DNA of 15,974 nucleotides from positions 1-15,974 of the forward strand of contig SFFD01000031.1 of the NCBI GenBank assembly GCA_004556975.1. The letters are read 5' to 3'. This document shows, piece by piece, positions 1 through 7,444 of this stretch; the first letter of the stretch is position 1; each line of letters starts with the position of its first letter. Both the position numbers and the translations under genes were made by a program. A model generated the notes under the pieces. It did not search any database and had not been told where the DNA came from. It saw only the letters and a list, made by a program, of their open reading frames with translations. Source of the stretch: Oscillospiraceae bacterium. Its GTDB lineage: Bacteria > Bacillota > Clostridia > Oscillospirales > Ruminococcaceae.

Positions 1-2141
1 TTTTTTCCCTTCCCAGTCAATCATTTTCAGAAACTCCGTATTTTGTTGCAGAGGTACAGGAGTACCCGCTTAAAACATTAAGACCCAAAAAGTCAATTCT
101 TTGTGATGCGCTTATGCGCACCATAAAAGATTTGTTCAATGAATATACATACCTTGTTCCCAAAATGCCTAAAGAAATGGTTATAAAAGCGCTTACGGCG
201 GATGACCCTGCAATGCTTGGCGAATTTCTTGCAGGAAATCTTAATATTGACGCAGAGGACAAGCAAAGTATTCTTGAAGAATCAAATTATGTAAAGCGTT
301 TGGAAATGCTTGCAGCCGTGCTTGAAAACGAAAATAACATTTTAAGTGTTGAGCACGATATAATAGAAAAAGTAAAAGATAATGTTGACCAAAATCAACG
401 CGAATATTACCTTCGTGAGCAGCTAAAGGTCATAAACGATGAACTTGGTGAAAGTGAAAACGTTCAGGAAGAGGCGGATGTATATCGTAAAAAGATTGAA
501 GAGCTGAACCTTAAGGGCGAAGCTTACGATAAACTGATTGAAGAAACCGAACGGCTTTCGAAAATGCCGCCGAACAGCCATGAGTCAAGCGTTATAAGAG
601 GCTATCTTGACACCTGTCTTGCTCTTCCGTGGAACAAGAAAACCGTGGAAAAAATTGACCTTGAAAAGGCGAAAAAACAGCTTGATAAAAACCACTACGG
701 CCTTGATAAGGTTAAAGAGCGTATTTTAGAGCTGCTTGCGGTGCGCAAGCTTGCACCGGATATTAAGGGGCAGATAATCTGCCTTGCGGGTCCTCCCGGA
801 GTCGGTAAAACTTCAATCGCAAAAGACATTGCGGCGGCAATGGGAAGAAAATATACCAGAATTTCTTTGGGCGGAATGAAAGACGAATCTGACATTCGCG
901 GTCATAGAAAAACATATATAGGCGCAATGCCCGGAAGAATTATGAATGCGGTTAAGCTTGTGGGAAGCAAAAATGCGCTTATACTTCTGGACGAAATCGA
1001 CAAGATGGGCAATGATTTTCGCGGAGACCCGGCTTCTGCAATGCTGGAAGTTCTTGACCCCGAACAGAATGTAGCATTCCGTGACCACTACATTGAGATT
1101 CCTTTTGATCTGTCTGACATTATGTTTATTACCACAGCCAACGATTTGAGCACGGTTCCCGAGCCTTTGCTCGACCGTATGGAGGTTATAGAACTTTCTT
1201 CCTACACAAGAGAAGAAAAGTTTCAGATTGCAAAGCGCCATCTTGTTAAAAAGGAAATGAAGCGCCACGGCCTTTCCTCAAGGGAACTTAAAATAACGGA
1301 TGATGCGCTTTACTCTGTGCTTGATTATTATACAAGAGAGGCCGGTGTTCGCAATCTTGAACGAACCATAGGTGCACTCTGCCGCAAAGCGGCAAAAGCT
1401 ATTGTCGGAAAAGAAACAACAAAAGTTGTAATTAGTGCCGGTAATATAACAGAGTATCTCGGGACAAAGAAGTTTAAGCCGGAAACCATTCAAAGCGAAA
1501 ATGCCGTAGGGCTTGTCAACGGGCTTGCGTGGACTTCCGTCGGCGGAGATATGCTTCAGGTAGAGACGGCTGTTCTTGATGGCAGCGGCAAAATTGAACT
1601 TACCGGCAACCTTGGCGATGTTATGAAAGAATCGGCCCGTACAGCTATCAGCTATGTGCGTTCCTGCACCGAAAAATACGGAATTGAGCACGACTTTTAT
1701 AAAACTAAGGATATTCATATTCATGTGCCGGAAGGAGCGGTTCCAAAGGACGGTCCTTCAGCAGGAGTAACCCTTTGCACAGCTATTGTGTCTGCTCTTT
1801 CAGGAATTCCCGTGCGGCGCGAGGTCGCAATGACCGGAGAGATTACTCTTCGCGGACGCGTGCTTGCTATTGGCGGACTTAAGGAAAAAACAATGGCCGC
1901 ATATCGTGCCGGAGTTAAAACCGTAATAATACCGCAGGATAATCTGCCGGATCTTGAAGATATTGACCCCGTGGTAAAGGAAGCTTTGACTTTTGTTCCG
2001 GCATCCGATGCTGAAACGGTACTTAAAGCAGCGCTTGTAAGACCCGCAGAACAAAAGTCTGCTCATGAAAAATCATTCATTTCCCAGGAAATTCCACTAA
2101 TATCCATGGATAAAAAGCCCGCAGTAATGAATATCCAGTAA
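1..2141 (+). CDS. lon: ATP-dependent protease La (Lon), 5' end cut off by window edge
   Basis: Lon is a cytosolic ATP-driven serine protease that degrades misfolded and regulatory proteins. The frame (first whole codon at base 3) is open to the left edge, and residues upstream of the first ATG at 114 (SETPYFVAEVQEYPL) fit the Lon N-terminal substrate-binding domain. So 114 is not the start, and roughly 80-100 N-terminal residues lie outside the window. About 712 residues are visible. In order they are the end of the N-domain, a coiled middle helix, an AAA+ module with Walker A GPPGVGKTS (from 789) and Walker B ILLDEIDKM (about 980-1007), and the C-terminal protease domain. The catalytic dyad is Ser in PKDGPSAG (codon 1758) and Lys in GGLKEKT (codon 1881). 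The last ~30 residues are a non-conserved tail. engB follows after 11 nt; this lon-engB (ysxC) pairing is also seen in Bacillus. It appears intact apart from the window cut. Confidence 0.97.
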   Translation, partial: FSLPSQSFSETPYFVAEVQEYPLKTLRPKKSILCDALMRTIKDLFNEYTYLVPKMPKEMVIKALTADDPAMLGEFLAGNLNIDAEDKQSILEESNYVKRLEMLAAVLENENNILSVEHDIIEKVKDNVDQNQREYYLREQLKVINDELGESENVQEEADVYRKKIEELNLKGEAYDKLIEETERLSKMPPNSHESSVIRGYLDTCLALPWNKKTVEKIDLEKAKKQLDKNHYGLDKVKERILELLAVRKLAPDIKGQIICLAGPPGVGKTSIAKDIAAAMGRKYTRISLGGMKDESDIRGHRKTYIGAMPGRIMNAVKLVGSKNALILLDEIDKMGNDFRGDPASAMLEVLDPEQNVAFRDHYIEIPFDLSDIMFITTANDLSTVPEPLLDRMEVIELSSYTREEKFQIAKRHLVKKEMKRHGLSSRELKITDDALYSVLDYYTREAGVRNLERTIGALCRKAAKAIVGKETTKVVISAGNITEYLGTKKFKPETIQSENAVGLVNGLAWTSVGGDMLQVETAVLDGSGKIELTGNLGDVMKESARTAISYVRSCTEKYGIEHDFYKTKDIHIHVPEGAVPKDGPSAGVTLCTAIVSALSGIPVRREVAMTGEITLRGRVLAIGGLKEKTMAAYRAGVKTVIIPQDNLPDLEDIDPVVKEALTFVPASDAETVLKAALVRPAEQKSAHEKSFISQEIPLISMDKKPAVMNIQ

Positions 2142-2152
2142 AGGACGAATCT

Positions 2153-2761
2153 ATGAATTATAACAAAGCCGTTTTTGAAGCAGCATATGGTACCTCAAAG
2201 CAGCTTCCGAAAGATGAAAATATTGAATTTGCCTTTTCGGGACATTCCAATGTGGGCAAATCTTCTCTTATGAATGCCATTTTTGGGCGCAAAGCGCTTG
2301 CAAGAGTTTCAAGCCAGCCGGGTAAGACCGTAACGGTCAATTTCTACGATGTAGAAGGTGTAAAGTTTGTTGACTTGCCGGGCTACGGATACGCAAAGGT
2401 GTCCCAAAGCGACAAAAAGCGCTGGGCGGATCTTGTGGAGGGCTATCTTATGAGTGACCGCGATATCCGCCTTGTGGTGCAGCTTGTTGACAGCCGCCAT
2501 GTTCCAACAAAAGACGACATTCAGATGATAAATTTTATGATAGACAACGAAATGCCGTTTGTTATAGCGCTTACAAAATGCGACAAGCTGAATAAATCCG
2601 AGCGTAAAAAGCGGGAAAACGCCTTTATGGAGGAAATTCCCTGTGCTGACCAGATTACTATGATTTGGACGAGCACCGAAACCGGAGAGGGAATTGCCGA
2701 CCTCAAGGAAATCTTTGAGGAGCTTGCCGACGACGAGGAGGATTATGATGATGCTGAATAA
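2153..2761 (+). CDS. engB: Ribosome biogenesis GTPase EngB/YsxC (YihA family)
   Basis: This is a small GTPase needed for assembly of the 50S ribosomal subunit. Its 202 residues match the usual length. Visible G motifs are G1 GHSNVGKS (residues 30-37), G3 DLPGYGYAK (74-82), G4 TKCDK (141-145) and G5 TSTETGEG (173-180). The DLPGYGYA signature is specific to EngB among TRAFAC GTPases. The C-terminus ends in an acidic tail (DDEEDYDDAE), which is a common variable end. The ATG at 2153 is preceded by AAGGA within TAAAGGACGAATCT, just after the lon stop, so it is probably co-transcribed with lon. Its last codons contain the SD and start of the next gene. It appears intact. Confidence 0.97.
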   Translation: MNYNKAVFEAAYGTSKQLPKDENIEFAFSGHSNVGKSSLMNAIFGRKALARVSSQPGKTVTVNFYDVEGVKFVDLPGYGYAKVSQSDKKRWADLVEGYLMSDRDIRLVVQLVDSRHVPTKDDIQMINFMIDNEMPFVIALTKCDKLNKSERKKRENAFMEEIPCADQITMIWTSTETGEGIADLKEIFEELADDEEDYDDAE

Positions 2762-3368
2762 CAGTGGATTTGACCTTTGGGCGGACGGCTACGACAAAAG
2801 CGTCGGCGTGTCCGACGAAGGAAACGTCTATCCCTTTGCCGGATACAAAAAGGTGATGAACCGAATTTTCGGCGAAATTATGGAGCACGGAGGCGCAAAG
2901 GTGCTTGATATCGGCTTTGGCACGGCGACGCTTGCAAAGCGGCTTTATGACTGCGGAAACGAAATTTTCGGACAGGATTTTTCGCGGCGCATGATTGAAA
3001 TTGCCGCGAAGAAAATGCCCGGTGCTCATCTTTACGAGGGCGATTTTTCAAAGGGCCTTTGCAGCGAGCTGCTTGAGCACAGGTACGATTTTATCGTATC
3101 GACTTACGCACTGCACCACCTTGACGATACTCAAAAAGTTGATTTTATAAAAGGGCTTTTGCCGCTGCTTAATGACGGCGGGGAAATTCTTATCGGCGAC
3201 GTTGCGTTTAATACCCGAGCCGAATGGGAGCAGTGCAGAGCCGACAGCGGCGCTGCTTGGGACGATGACGAAATTTACTTTGTGTTTGACGAAATAAAGC
3301 GCCATTTTCCGAAAATGCCATTTGAACGAATGTCTTATTGCTCCGGTGTTCTGATGCTTTGCAAATAA
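2748..3368 (+). CDS. Class I SAM-dependent methyltransferase, substrate unknown
   Basis: This is a Rossmann-fold methyltransferase of the Methyltransf_11/25 type, probably cytosolic. With the start at 2748 it has 206 residues. SAM-binding motif I is VLDIGFGTA (about 52-60), followed by the acidic D of GQDFS (77), GDF (98-100) and the ALHHL segment (121-125). The N-terminal FDLWADGYD with a following VYPFAGY segment resembles the YrrT-like subgroup of small-molecule or tRNA methyltransferases, but the substrate cannot be read from the sequence. Three in-frame ATGs lie at 2745, 2748 and 2751. The SD AGGAGG at 2736-2741 favours 2748 (6 nt) or 2751 (9 nt). The start lies inside the end of engB (stop 2761), which suggests translational coupling. 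An upstream in-frame ATG at 2694 has no SD and would add non-conserved residues. The gene ends at a bidirectional terminator. Confidence 0.88.
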   Translation: MMLNNSGFDLWADGYDKSVGVSDEGNVYPFAGYKKVMNRIFGEIMEHGGAKVLDIGFGTATLAKRLYDCGNEIFGQDFSRRMIEIAAKKMPGAHLYEGDFSKGLCSELLEHRYDFIVSTYALHHLDDTQKVDFIKGLLPLLNDGGEILIGDVAFNTRAEWEQCRADSGAAWDDDEIYFVFDEIKRHFPKMPFERMSYCSGVLMLCK

Positions 3369-3371
3369 CAG

Positions 3372-3412
3372 AAAAATGCTGTTTTCTCATATTTTGAGAA
3401 AACAGCATTTTT
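3372..3412. terminator. Bidirectional intrinsic terminator between convergent genes
   Basis: There is a perfect 18-bp inverted repeat (3372-3389 with 3395-3412) and a 5-nt loop. The arms run from A-rich to T-rich, so the hairpin has a U-tract on either strand. It sits 4 nt after the methyltransferase stop, and its last base is the last base of the dapA stop codon on -. It should end both transcripts. Confidence 0.93.
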
Positions 3413-4299
3413 TATACCAAGCCGTAGTCTTTAAGTACAGATAAAAGCTTATCGCGCTTTTCTTCGGAAAGGGGATAAAGGGGCAGGCGCATAGGTCCCG
3501 CGTTAAAACCGCAAAGAGCAAGTGCTTCTTTTATGGGAATTGGATTTACATCGGAAAAAAGAGAGTCAATAAGCGGCATCAAGTCCATTTGCAGTTTTGC
3601 GGCGGCGGCAAAGCTGCCGCTTTCACAAAGCGCACATATTTCGTGAACTTTATCCGGTAAAATATTTCCGAGCACGGAAATTACCCCTTTTCCGCCAAGG
3701 CTCATAACAGGTACGATATAGTCGTCATTTCCCGCATAAATATAAAGTTCCTCGCCGCAAAGCGCGCGTGTTCGGGCAATGTTTGCAATGTTCCCGGAAG
3801 CCTCTTTTACGGCACAGATAAGACGGTTTTCACAAAGCTTACGGTACACTTTCGAAGAGATACTCATTCCGGTTCGTGACGGAACATTATAAATTATAAG
3901 CGGAAGATTGGCATGGTTTGCAACAAAGTTAAAATGCTCAATAAGGCCTTCTTCATTTGCTTTGTTATAATAAGGGGTAACGCATAAAAGCGCGTCAGCG
4001 CCGGCGTTACGGGCGCTTAGGGCAAGGCGTGCGGCATGGTAAGTGTTATTGCTGCCGGCTCCGGATATAAGAGGCACGCGGTGGTTAATTACGTCTTTTG
4101 CACAACATACAATGTTATATTGTTCCTCATCAGAAAGGGTTGCGCTTTCGCCTGTGGTAGCGTTAACCGCAATGGCGTCAGCTCCTTTTTCTATGAGCAT
4201 ATCAATAAATTCGGCATATTTTTTAAGGTCAACGGAACCGTCCGAACGCATTGGAGTTACAGTTGCGACACAGCAGCCGGTAAAGATAATTTCTTTCAT
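3412..4299 (-). CDS. dapA: 4-hydroxy-tetrahydrodipicolinate synthase (DapA)
   Basis: DapA condenses pyruvate with aspartate semialdehyde, the first step committed to diaminopimelate and lysine. It is a cytosolic (beta/alpha)8 aldolase of the NAL superfamily. The 295 residues are the family length. Key residues are visible and all offset by +4 from E. coli numbering: Thr48-Thr49 in NATTGES, Tyr110/Tyr111 in TPYYNK, catalytic Tyr137 and carboxylate-binding Arg142 in YNVPSRTG, and Schiff-base Lys165 in AVKEASGN. The residue before the TT pair is Ala rather than the common Gly, a mild variation. The start is ATG with SD GGAGG and a short A/T spacer. asd lies 45 nt upstream on the same strand, and its product supplies the DapA substrate, so the two form an operon. 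It appears intact. Confidence 0.96.
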   Translation of the reverse strand: MKEIIFTGCCVATVTPMRSDGSVDLKKYAEFIDMLIEKGADAIAVNATTGESATLSDEEQYNIVCCAKDVINHRVPLISGAGSNNTYHAARLALSARNAGADALLCVTPYYNKANEEGLIEHFNFVANHANLPLIIYNVPSRTGMSISSKVYRKLCENRLICAVKEASGNIANIARTRALCGEELYIYAGNDDYIVPVMSLGGKGVISVLGNILPDKVHEICALCESGSFAAAAKLQMDLMPLIDSLFSDVNPIPIKEALALCGFNAGPMRLPLYPLSEEKRDKLLSVLKDYGLV

Positions 4300-4344
4300 A
4301 TTTCCTCCGAAAATATTATTTTATTTATATATACAAACTGCGGA

Positions 4345-5424
4345 TTATTCAAAATAACCTTTTGCGGCAAGAAGTTCGGCCAAAAGAATTGCTCCTCCGG
4401 CTGCGCCGCGAATTGTATTGTGTGAAAGGCAAATAAATTTATAGTCATATATTCTGTCGCGGCGCAGGCGCCCAACGGAAATTCCCATTCCGTGCTCAAA
4501 ATTGCAGTCCAGCATGGGCTGCGGCCGATCAGGCTCTTCAAAATATTGAATAAACTGCGCCGGAGCAGAAGGCAGATTAAGCCTTTGCGGCTCTCCCTCA
4601 AAACTTTCCCAAAGCTTTTTAATTTCGTGCTCATTTGGTACGTGCTCAAAACTTGCAAAAATTGCCGCCGTGTGCCCATCGCTTACGGGAACGCGCAGAC
4701 ATTGCGTTGTTATAAGAGGATAAGCTGCATTTATAATTTGATTTCCTTTTATTTTGCCCCAGATTTTAAGAGGCTCATATTCGCTTTTTTCTTCTTCACC
4801 GGATATATAGGGAATTATATTGTCTTTCATTTCCGGCCAAGTGTCAAAGTTTTTTCCCGCTCCCGAAATTGCCTGATAAGTGCATACAAGCGTCTTTGTT
4901 AAGCCAAATTTAATTAGCGGGTGCAGTGCGGGAACATAACTTTGTATTGAGCAATTTGATTTTACGGCAATAAAGCCGCGTTTTGTTCCAAGACGCCTGC
5001 GCTGAACCGGTATTATTTCTGCGTGCTCGGGATTTATTTCCGGAATTATCATTGGAACATCGGGAAGGCCGCGGCAGGCACTGTTGCAGGATATTACAGG
5101 GCACTCAAGCACAGCATATTTTTCCTCAAGTGCCCGCGTCTTTATTTTGTCAAGATTTATTGCGCAAAAAACAAAATCTGCTGCTGCGGCGACTTTTTCT
5201 GCTTCTGTTTCAGCATCCAGAACCGGCATATTTTTTACTTCATCGGGGATAGAACTACTCATTGCCCAACGCCCGGAAAGAGCATCAATATAGTTTTTGC
5301 CCGCACTTTTTGAAGAGGCGGCAAGCACCGAAATCCTGAACCACGGGTGCTTTGAAAGCAAGGTTATAAATCTTTGACCGACCATTCCGGTGGCACCGAT
5401 TATTCCGACTTTATATTTTTCCAA
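4345..5424 (-). CDS. asd: Aspartate-semialdehyde dehydrogenase, archaeal/fungal-type branch
   Basis: The enzyme reduces aspartyl-4-phosphate to aspartate semialdehyde with NADPH, upstream of DapA and of threonine/methionine synthesis. With a TTG start (complement of 5422-5424) it has 359 residues. The N-terminal Rossmann motif is VGIIGATGMVGQRF, the active-site Cys is C158 in VKSNCSIQ, and the catalytic His is H251 in RVPVSDGHTAA. The sequence around PVISCNSACRG and the ~350-360 residue length fit the archaeal-type Asd group rather than the E. coli type. TTG is chosen because GGGAGG lies 7 nt upstream and the Rossmann fold begins directly after. An in-frame ATG 45 nt further upstream (complement of 5469) has no SD and would add residues that do not resemble the family. 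It is the first gene of the asd-dapA operon. Confidence 0.93.
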   Translation of the reverse strand: MEKYKVGIIGATGMVGQRFITLLSKHPWFRISVLAASSKSAGKNYIDALSGRWAMSSSIPDEVKNMPVLDAETEAEKVAAAADFVFCAINLDKIKTRALEEKYAVLECPVISCNSACRGLPDVPMIIPEINPEHAEIIPVQRRRLGTKRGFIAVKSNCSIQSYVPALHPLIKFGLTKTLVCTYQAISGAGKNFDTWPEMKDNIIPYISGEEEKSEYEPLKIWGKIKGNQIINAAYPLITTQCLRVPVSDGHTAAIFASFEHVPNEHEIKKLWESFEGEPQRLNLPSAPAQFIQYFEEPDRPQPMLDCNFEHGMGISVGRLRRDRIYDYKFICLSHNTIRGAAGGAILLAELLAAKGYFE

Positions 5425-5446
5425 ATAAATACCTCCCGCAAAATAC

Positions 5447-5475
5447 TTGAAATAGTTAATCTTTTGCAATATAAT
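5447..5475 (+). promoter_or_regulatory. Sigma-A-type promoter for queA
   Basis: TTGAAA (5447-5452), a 17-nt spacer and a perfect TATAAT (5470-5475) place transcription start near 5482, about 70 nt before the queA TTG. The leader contains a GC-rich hairpin at 5511-5524 (GCCGC/GCGGC) in otherwise AT-rich DNA. The promoter lies in the divergent region shared with asd. No equally good -35/-10 pair was seen for asd on the other strand. Confidence 0.75.
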
Positions 5476-5551
5476 ATATTAATTACGGATAAAAAATATA
5501 TCATATTTCGGCCGCCGGCGCGGCATTACGAAAGCGTAGGGTGAGAACTTT

Positions 5552-6577
5552 TTGAAAACCAGCGATTTTTATTTTGACCTTCCTCAGGAACTTATTGCAC
5601 AACACCCTGTGGAGCAGCGCGATCATTCAAGGATGATGCGCATTGACAGAAAAACCGGAGAAATTGAGCATCTGCATTTTTATGATCTTGTTGATCAGCT
5701 TGATCCGGGCGACCTTTTGGTTATGAACGATTCACGGGTTCTTCCCGCACGGCTTATAGGCGAAAGGGAAGATACCCATTCGCCCATAGAATTTTTGCTG
5801 CTCAATCAGCGCGATCTTGATGTTTGGGAGATTCTTGTTCGCCCTGGCAAGCATGCAAAAATAGGTAAGCGCTTTGTTTTTGGCGGCGGAATGTTACGCG
5901 CCGAGGTGATTGACATAGTCGAGGACGGCAATCGCATTGTTAAATTCGAGCATGAGGGTAATATTTATAATGTGCTCGACGCCATCGGACAGATGCCGCT
6001 GCCGCCCTATATCACGGAAAAGCTTGAGGATAAAGAACGGTACCAGACGGTTTATTCCGACCCTATAGGTTCCGCCGCAGCGCCCACAGCGGGGCTTCAT
6101 TTTACGAACGAGCTTCTTGATAAGATACGCGCAAAGGGTGTAAATACCGCATTTGTAACACTTCATGTCGGCTTGGGAACTTTCCGTCCGGTAAAAGTGG
6201 AAGATTTTGAACACCACATAATGCACAGCGAGCATTATATGGTTCCTAATGAAACGGCAGAACTTGTCAGAAAGACGAAAGAATCCGGGCACAGGGTAAT
6301 TGCGGTTGGAACAACCTCCTGCCGGACTTTGGAGTCTGTTGCCGCAAAGTTCGGAGAAGTACGTGAAGACGATGATAACACAAGCATTTTTATATATCCC
6401 GGCTTTGAATTTAAGGTGCTCGACGGGCTTATCACTAACTTCCACTTGCCGGAAAGTACGCTGATTATGCTTGTTTCTGCGTTCGCCGGATACGAAAACG
6501 TTATGCACGCATATAAAGTTGCGGTGGAGGAAAAGTATAGATTTTTCTCTTTCGGCGATTGCTGCCTGTTTATTTGA
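5552..6577 (+). CDS. queA: S-adenosylmethionine:tRNA ribosyltransferase-isomerase (QueA)
   Basis: QueA transfers and isomerises the ribose of SAM onto 7-aminomethyl-7-deazaguanine in tRNA, giving epoxyqueuosine at the wobble base of GUN anticodons. The 341 residues are a normal length. Family motifs are visible: FDLPQELIAQHPVEQRDHSR at the N-terminus, NDSRVLPARL, SAAPTAGLHFT, HVGLGTFRPV, VGTTSCRTLES and NFHLPESTLIMLVSAFAG, with the usual ending YRFFSFGD. The start is TTG, with GGGTGA at 5539-5544 as a moderate SD 7 nt upstream; the family N-terminus begins exactly there. tgt, the partner enzyme of the pathway, is about 5.4 kb downstream rather than adjacent, because a transporter cassette lies between them. 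It appears intact. Confidence 0.96.
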   Translation: MKTSDFYFDLPQELIAQHPVEQRDHSRMMRIDRKTGEIEHLHFYDLVDQLDPGDLLVMNDSRVLPARLIGEREDTHSPIEFLLLNQRDLDVWEILVRPGKHAKIGKRFVFGGGMLRAEVIDIVEDGNRIVKFEHEGNIYNVLDAIGQMPLPPYITEKLEDKERYQTVYSDPIGSAAAPTAGLHFTNELLDKIRAKGVNTAFVTLHVGLGTFRPVKVEDFEHHIMHSEHYMVPNETAELVRKTKESGHRVIAVGTTSCRTLESVAAKFGEVREDDDNTSIFIYPGFEFKVLDGLITNFHLPESTLIMLVSAFAGYENVMHAYKVAVEEKYRFFSFGDCCLFI

Positions 6578-6583
6578 AAATTT

Positions 6584-6615
6584 AAAAGTTTCCATCAAAT
6601 TTCGGGAGCTTTTTT
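6584..6615 (+). terminator. Probable intrinsic terminator after queA
   Basis: AAAAGTTTCC (6584-6593) can pair with GGGAGCTTTT (6604-6613), giving 10 bp with two G-U pairs and a 10-nt loop. The right arm runs into a T-tract to 6615. It lies just after the queA stop, so queA is probably separated transcriptionally from the tetR cassette. Confidence 0.6.
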
Positions 6616-6650
6616 GTATAAAAATTTACTTTTTATCACTTTTCTTTTTT

Positions 6651-6691
6651 TATAATTTATTGTATAATATTATTCCACAAAAATGACATTT
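6651..6691 (+). promoter_or_regulatory. Candidate -10 region and operator for the tetR gene
   Basis: Two TATAAT hexamers (6651-6656 and 6663-6668) lie 60-75 nt before the regulator start. Neither has a convincing -35 at 16-18 nt. Directly downstream is the palindrome AAATGACATTT (6681-6691), which recurs at the start of the transporter gene (7443-7453). TetR-family proteins bind palindromes and commonly repress their own promoters, so this is a plausible operator, but that is inference. Confidence 0.4.
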
Positions 6692-6725
6692 AACTTTTCT
6701 TGATAATATGAAGAGGAGCGATCAA

Positions 6726-7283
6726 GTGCCTAACTTTACGAAAAAAGCGATAAAGGATTCCATGAAAAAGCTGCTGAACGAGCGGCCGCTGAACCAGATT
6801 ACCGTTAAAGATATAGTCGAGGATTGCGGTATCAACCGCAATTCGTTCTATTATCATTTTGAGGATATGCCTTCGCTTATCGAAGAAATCATAATTGAAG
6901 AGGTTGACAACATAATAAACGAGTATCCTGAAATTGATTCGCTTGAAAAGTGCATAGATGTTGCCTTTGAGTTTGCAATGAAGAACAAGCGCGCGGCAAT
7001 GCACATTTACAACTCCGTAAATCGCAGCATTTTTGAGCATTATCTTATGGATGTTTGTGAAAAAATAGTAAAGTCCTATGCTCAAAAAGCTTTTGGCGAT
7101 ATGGAAGTGGATGAGAATGACAAAAAAATACTGATACAGTATTTTAAGTGCGAATGCTTCGGTCAGGTTATGGCTTGGATGGCGGGCGGAATGAAAGAGG
7201 ACAACAGAGAGTCGCTTCACCGACTGTTCGAGCTTCGCCACGGCATGACCGAAGAGCTTGTAAAGCGCTGTGTGAAAAAATAA
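6726..7283 (+). CDS. TetR/AcrR family transcriptional regulator
   Basis: This is a DNA-binding regulator, probably a ligand-responsive repressor of the transporter genes downstream. With GTG at 6726 it has 185 residues. The N-terminal helix-turn-helix spans about residues 5-50 (TKKAIKDSMKKLL, ITVKDIVEDCGINRNSFYYHF), with the hallmark FYYHF motif. The helical C-terminal ligand/dimer domain is diverse, as usual. GTG is chosen because AGAGGAG (6712-6718) sits 7 nt before it and the homologous region begins with PNFTKKAI. An in-frame ATG at 6708 has no SD, and the SD itself would fall inside the coding sequence. The transporter starts 161 nt downstream after a hairpin, so regulation is probably through the separate promoter region before it. 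The inducer cannot be read from the sequence. Confidence 0.9.
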   Translation: MPNFTKKAIKDSMKKLLNERPLNQITVKDIVEDCGINRNSFYYHFEDMPSLIEEIIIEEVDNIINEYPEIDSLEKCIDVAFEFAMKNKRAAMHIYNSVNRSIFEHYLMDVCEKIVKSYAQKAFGDMEVDENDKKILIQYFKCECFGQVMAWMAGGMKEDNRESLHRLFELRHGMTEELVKRCVKK

Positions 7284-7304
7284 GCTGAATATTTTAATAA
7301 AATG

Positions 7305-7340
7305 TACCCGTGCCTTTGATTTTTTGGGCATGGGTATTGT
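7305..7340 (+). terminator. Probable terminator after the tetR gene
   Basis: TACCCGTGCC (7305-7314) pairs with GGCATGGGTA (7327-7336), giving 10 bp with one G-U pair and a 12-nt loop. It is followed by TTGTTTT. The tail is interrupted, so it may be a weak terminator that lets some transcription through to the MMPL gene. Confidence 0.5.
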
Positions 7341-7344
7341 TTTG

Positions 7345-7356
7345 CCCAAATTTGGG
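7345..7356. promoter_or_regulatory. Perfect 12-bp palindrome upstream of MMPL gene
   Basis: CCCAAATTTGGG is a perfect dyad about 90 nt before the transporter start, between the tetR terminator and the gene. It is a candidate binding site for a dimeric regulator. It does not resemble the other palindrome in this cassette (AAATGWCATTT), so only one of them, or neither, may be the TetR site. Confidence 0.3.
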
Positions 7357-7444
7357 ACAGGCAAAATCCTTTGTCTATTTTTATTCCGCGAAGAATGCTG
7401 TATATTTGTCATTGTCAAAACAAGAAAGTGAGGCATGAGGACAA

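Noticed and set aside
114..116. ATG at 114 as the start of Lon
   Set aside because: The frame is open to the window edge, and the upstream residues (SETPYFVAEVQEYPL) are typical of the Lon N-domain, so this is an internal Met.
813..1268. Open frame on the - strand inside lon (and another at 1278-1724)
   Set aside because: They lie fully antisense to conserved AAA+ and protease coding sequence, have no SD, and give Cys/His/Lys-rich protein without domains. They are shadows of lon.
4036..4425. Open frame on + over the dapA start and asd end
   Set aside because: It is antisense to two well-supported genes, with no SD and no recognisable protein.
5430..5500. Promoter for asd on the - strand
   Set aside because: The AT-rich region offers several loose -10-like hexamers, but none has a good -35 at 16-18 nt and a sensible distance from the SD. 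One pair (TTGCAA-18-TATTTT) would start transcription inside the SD.
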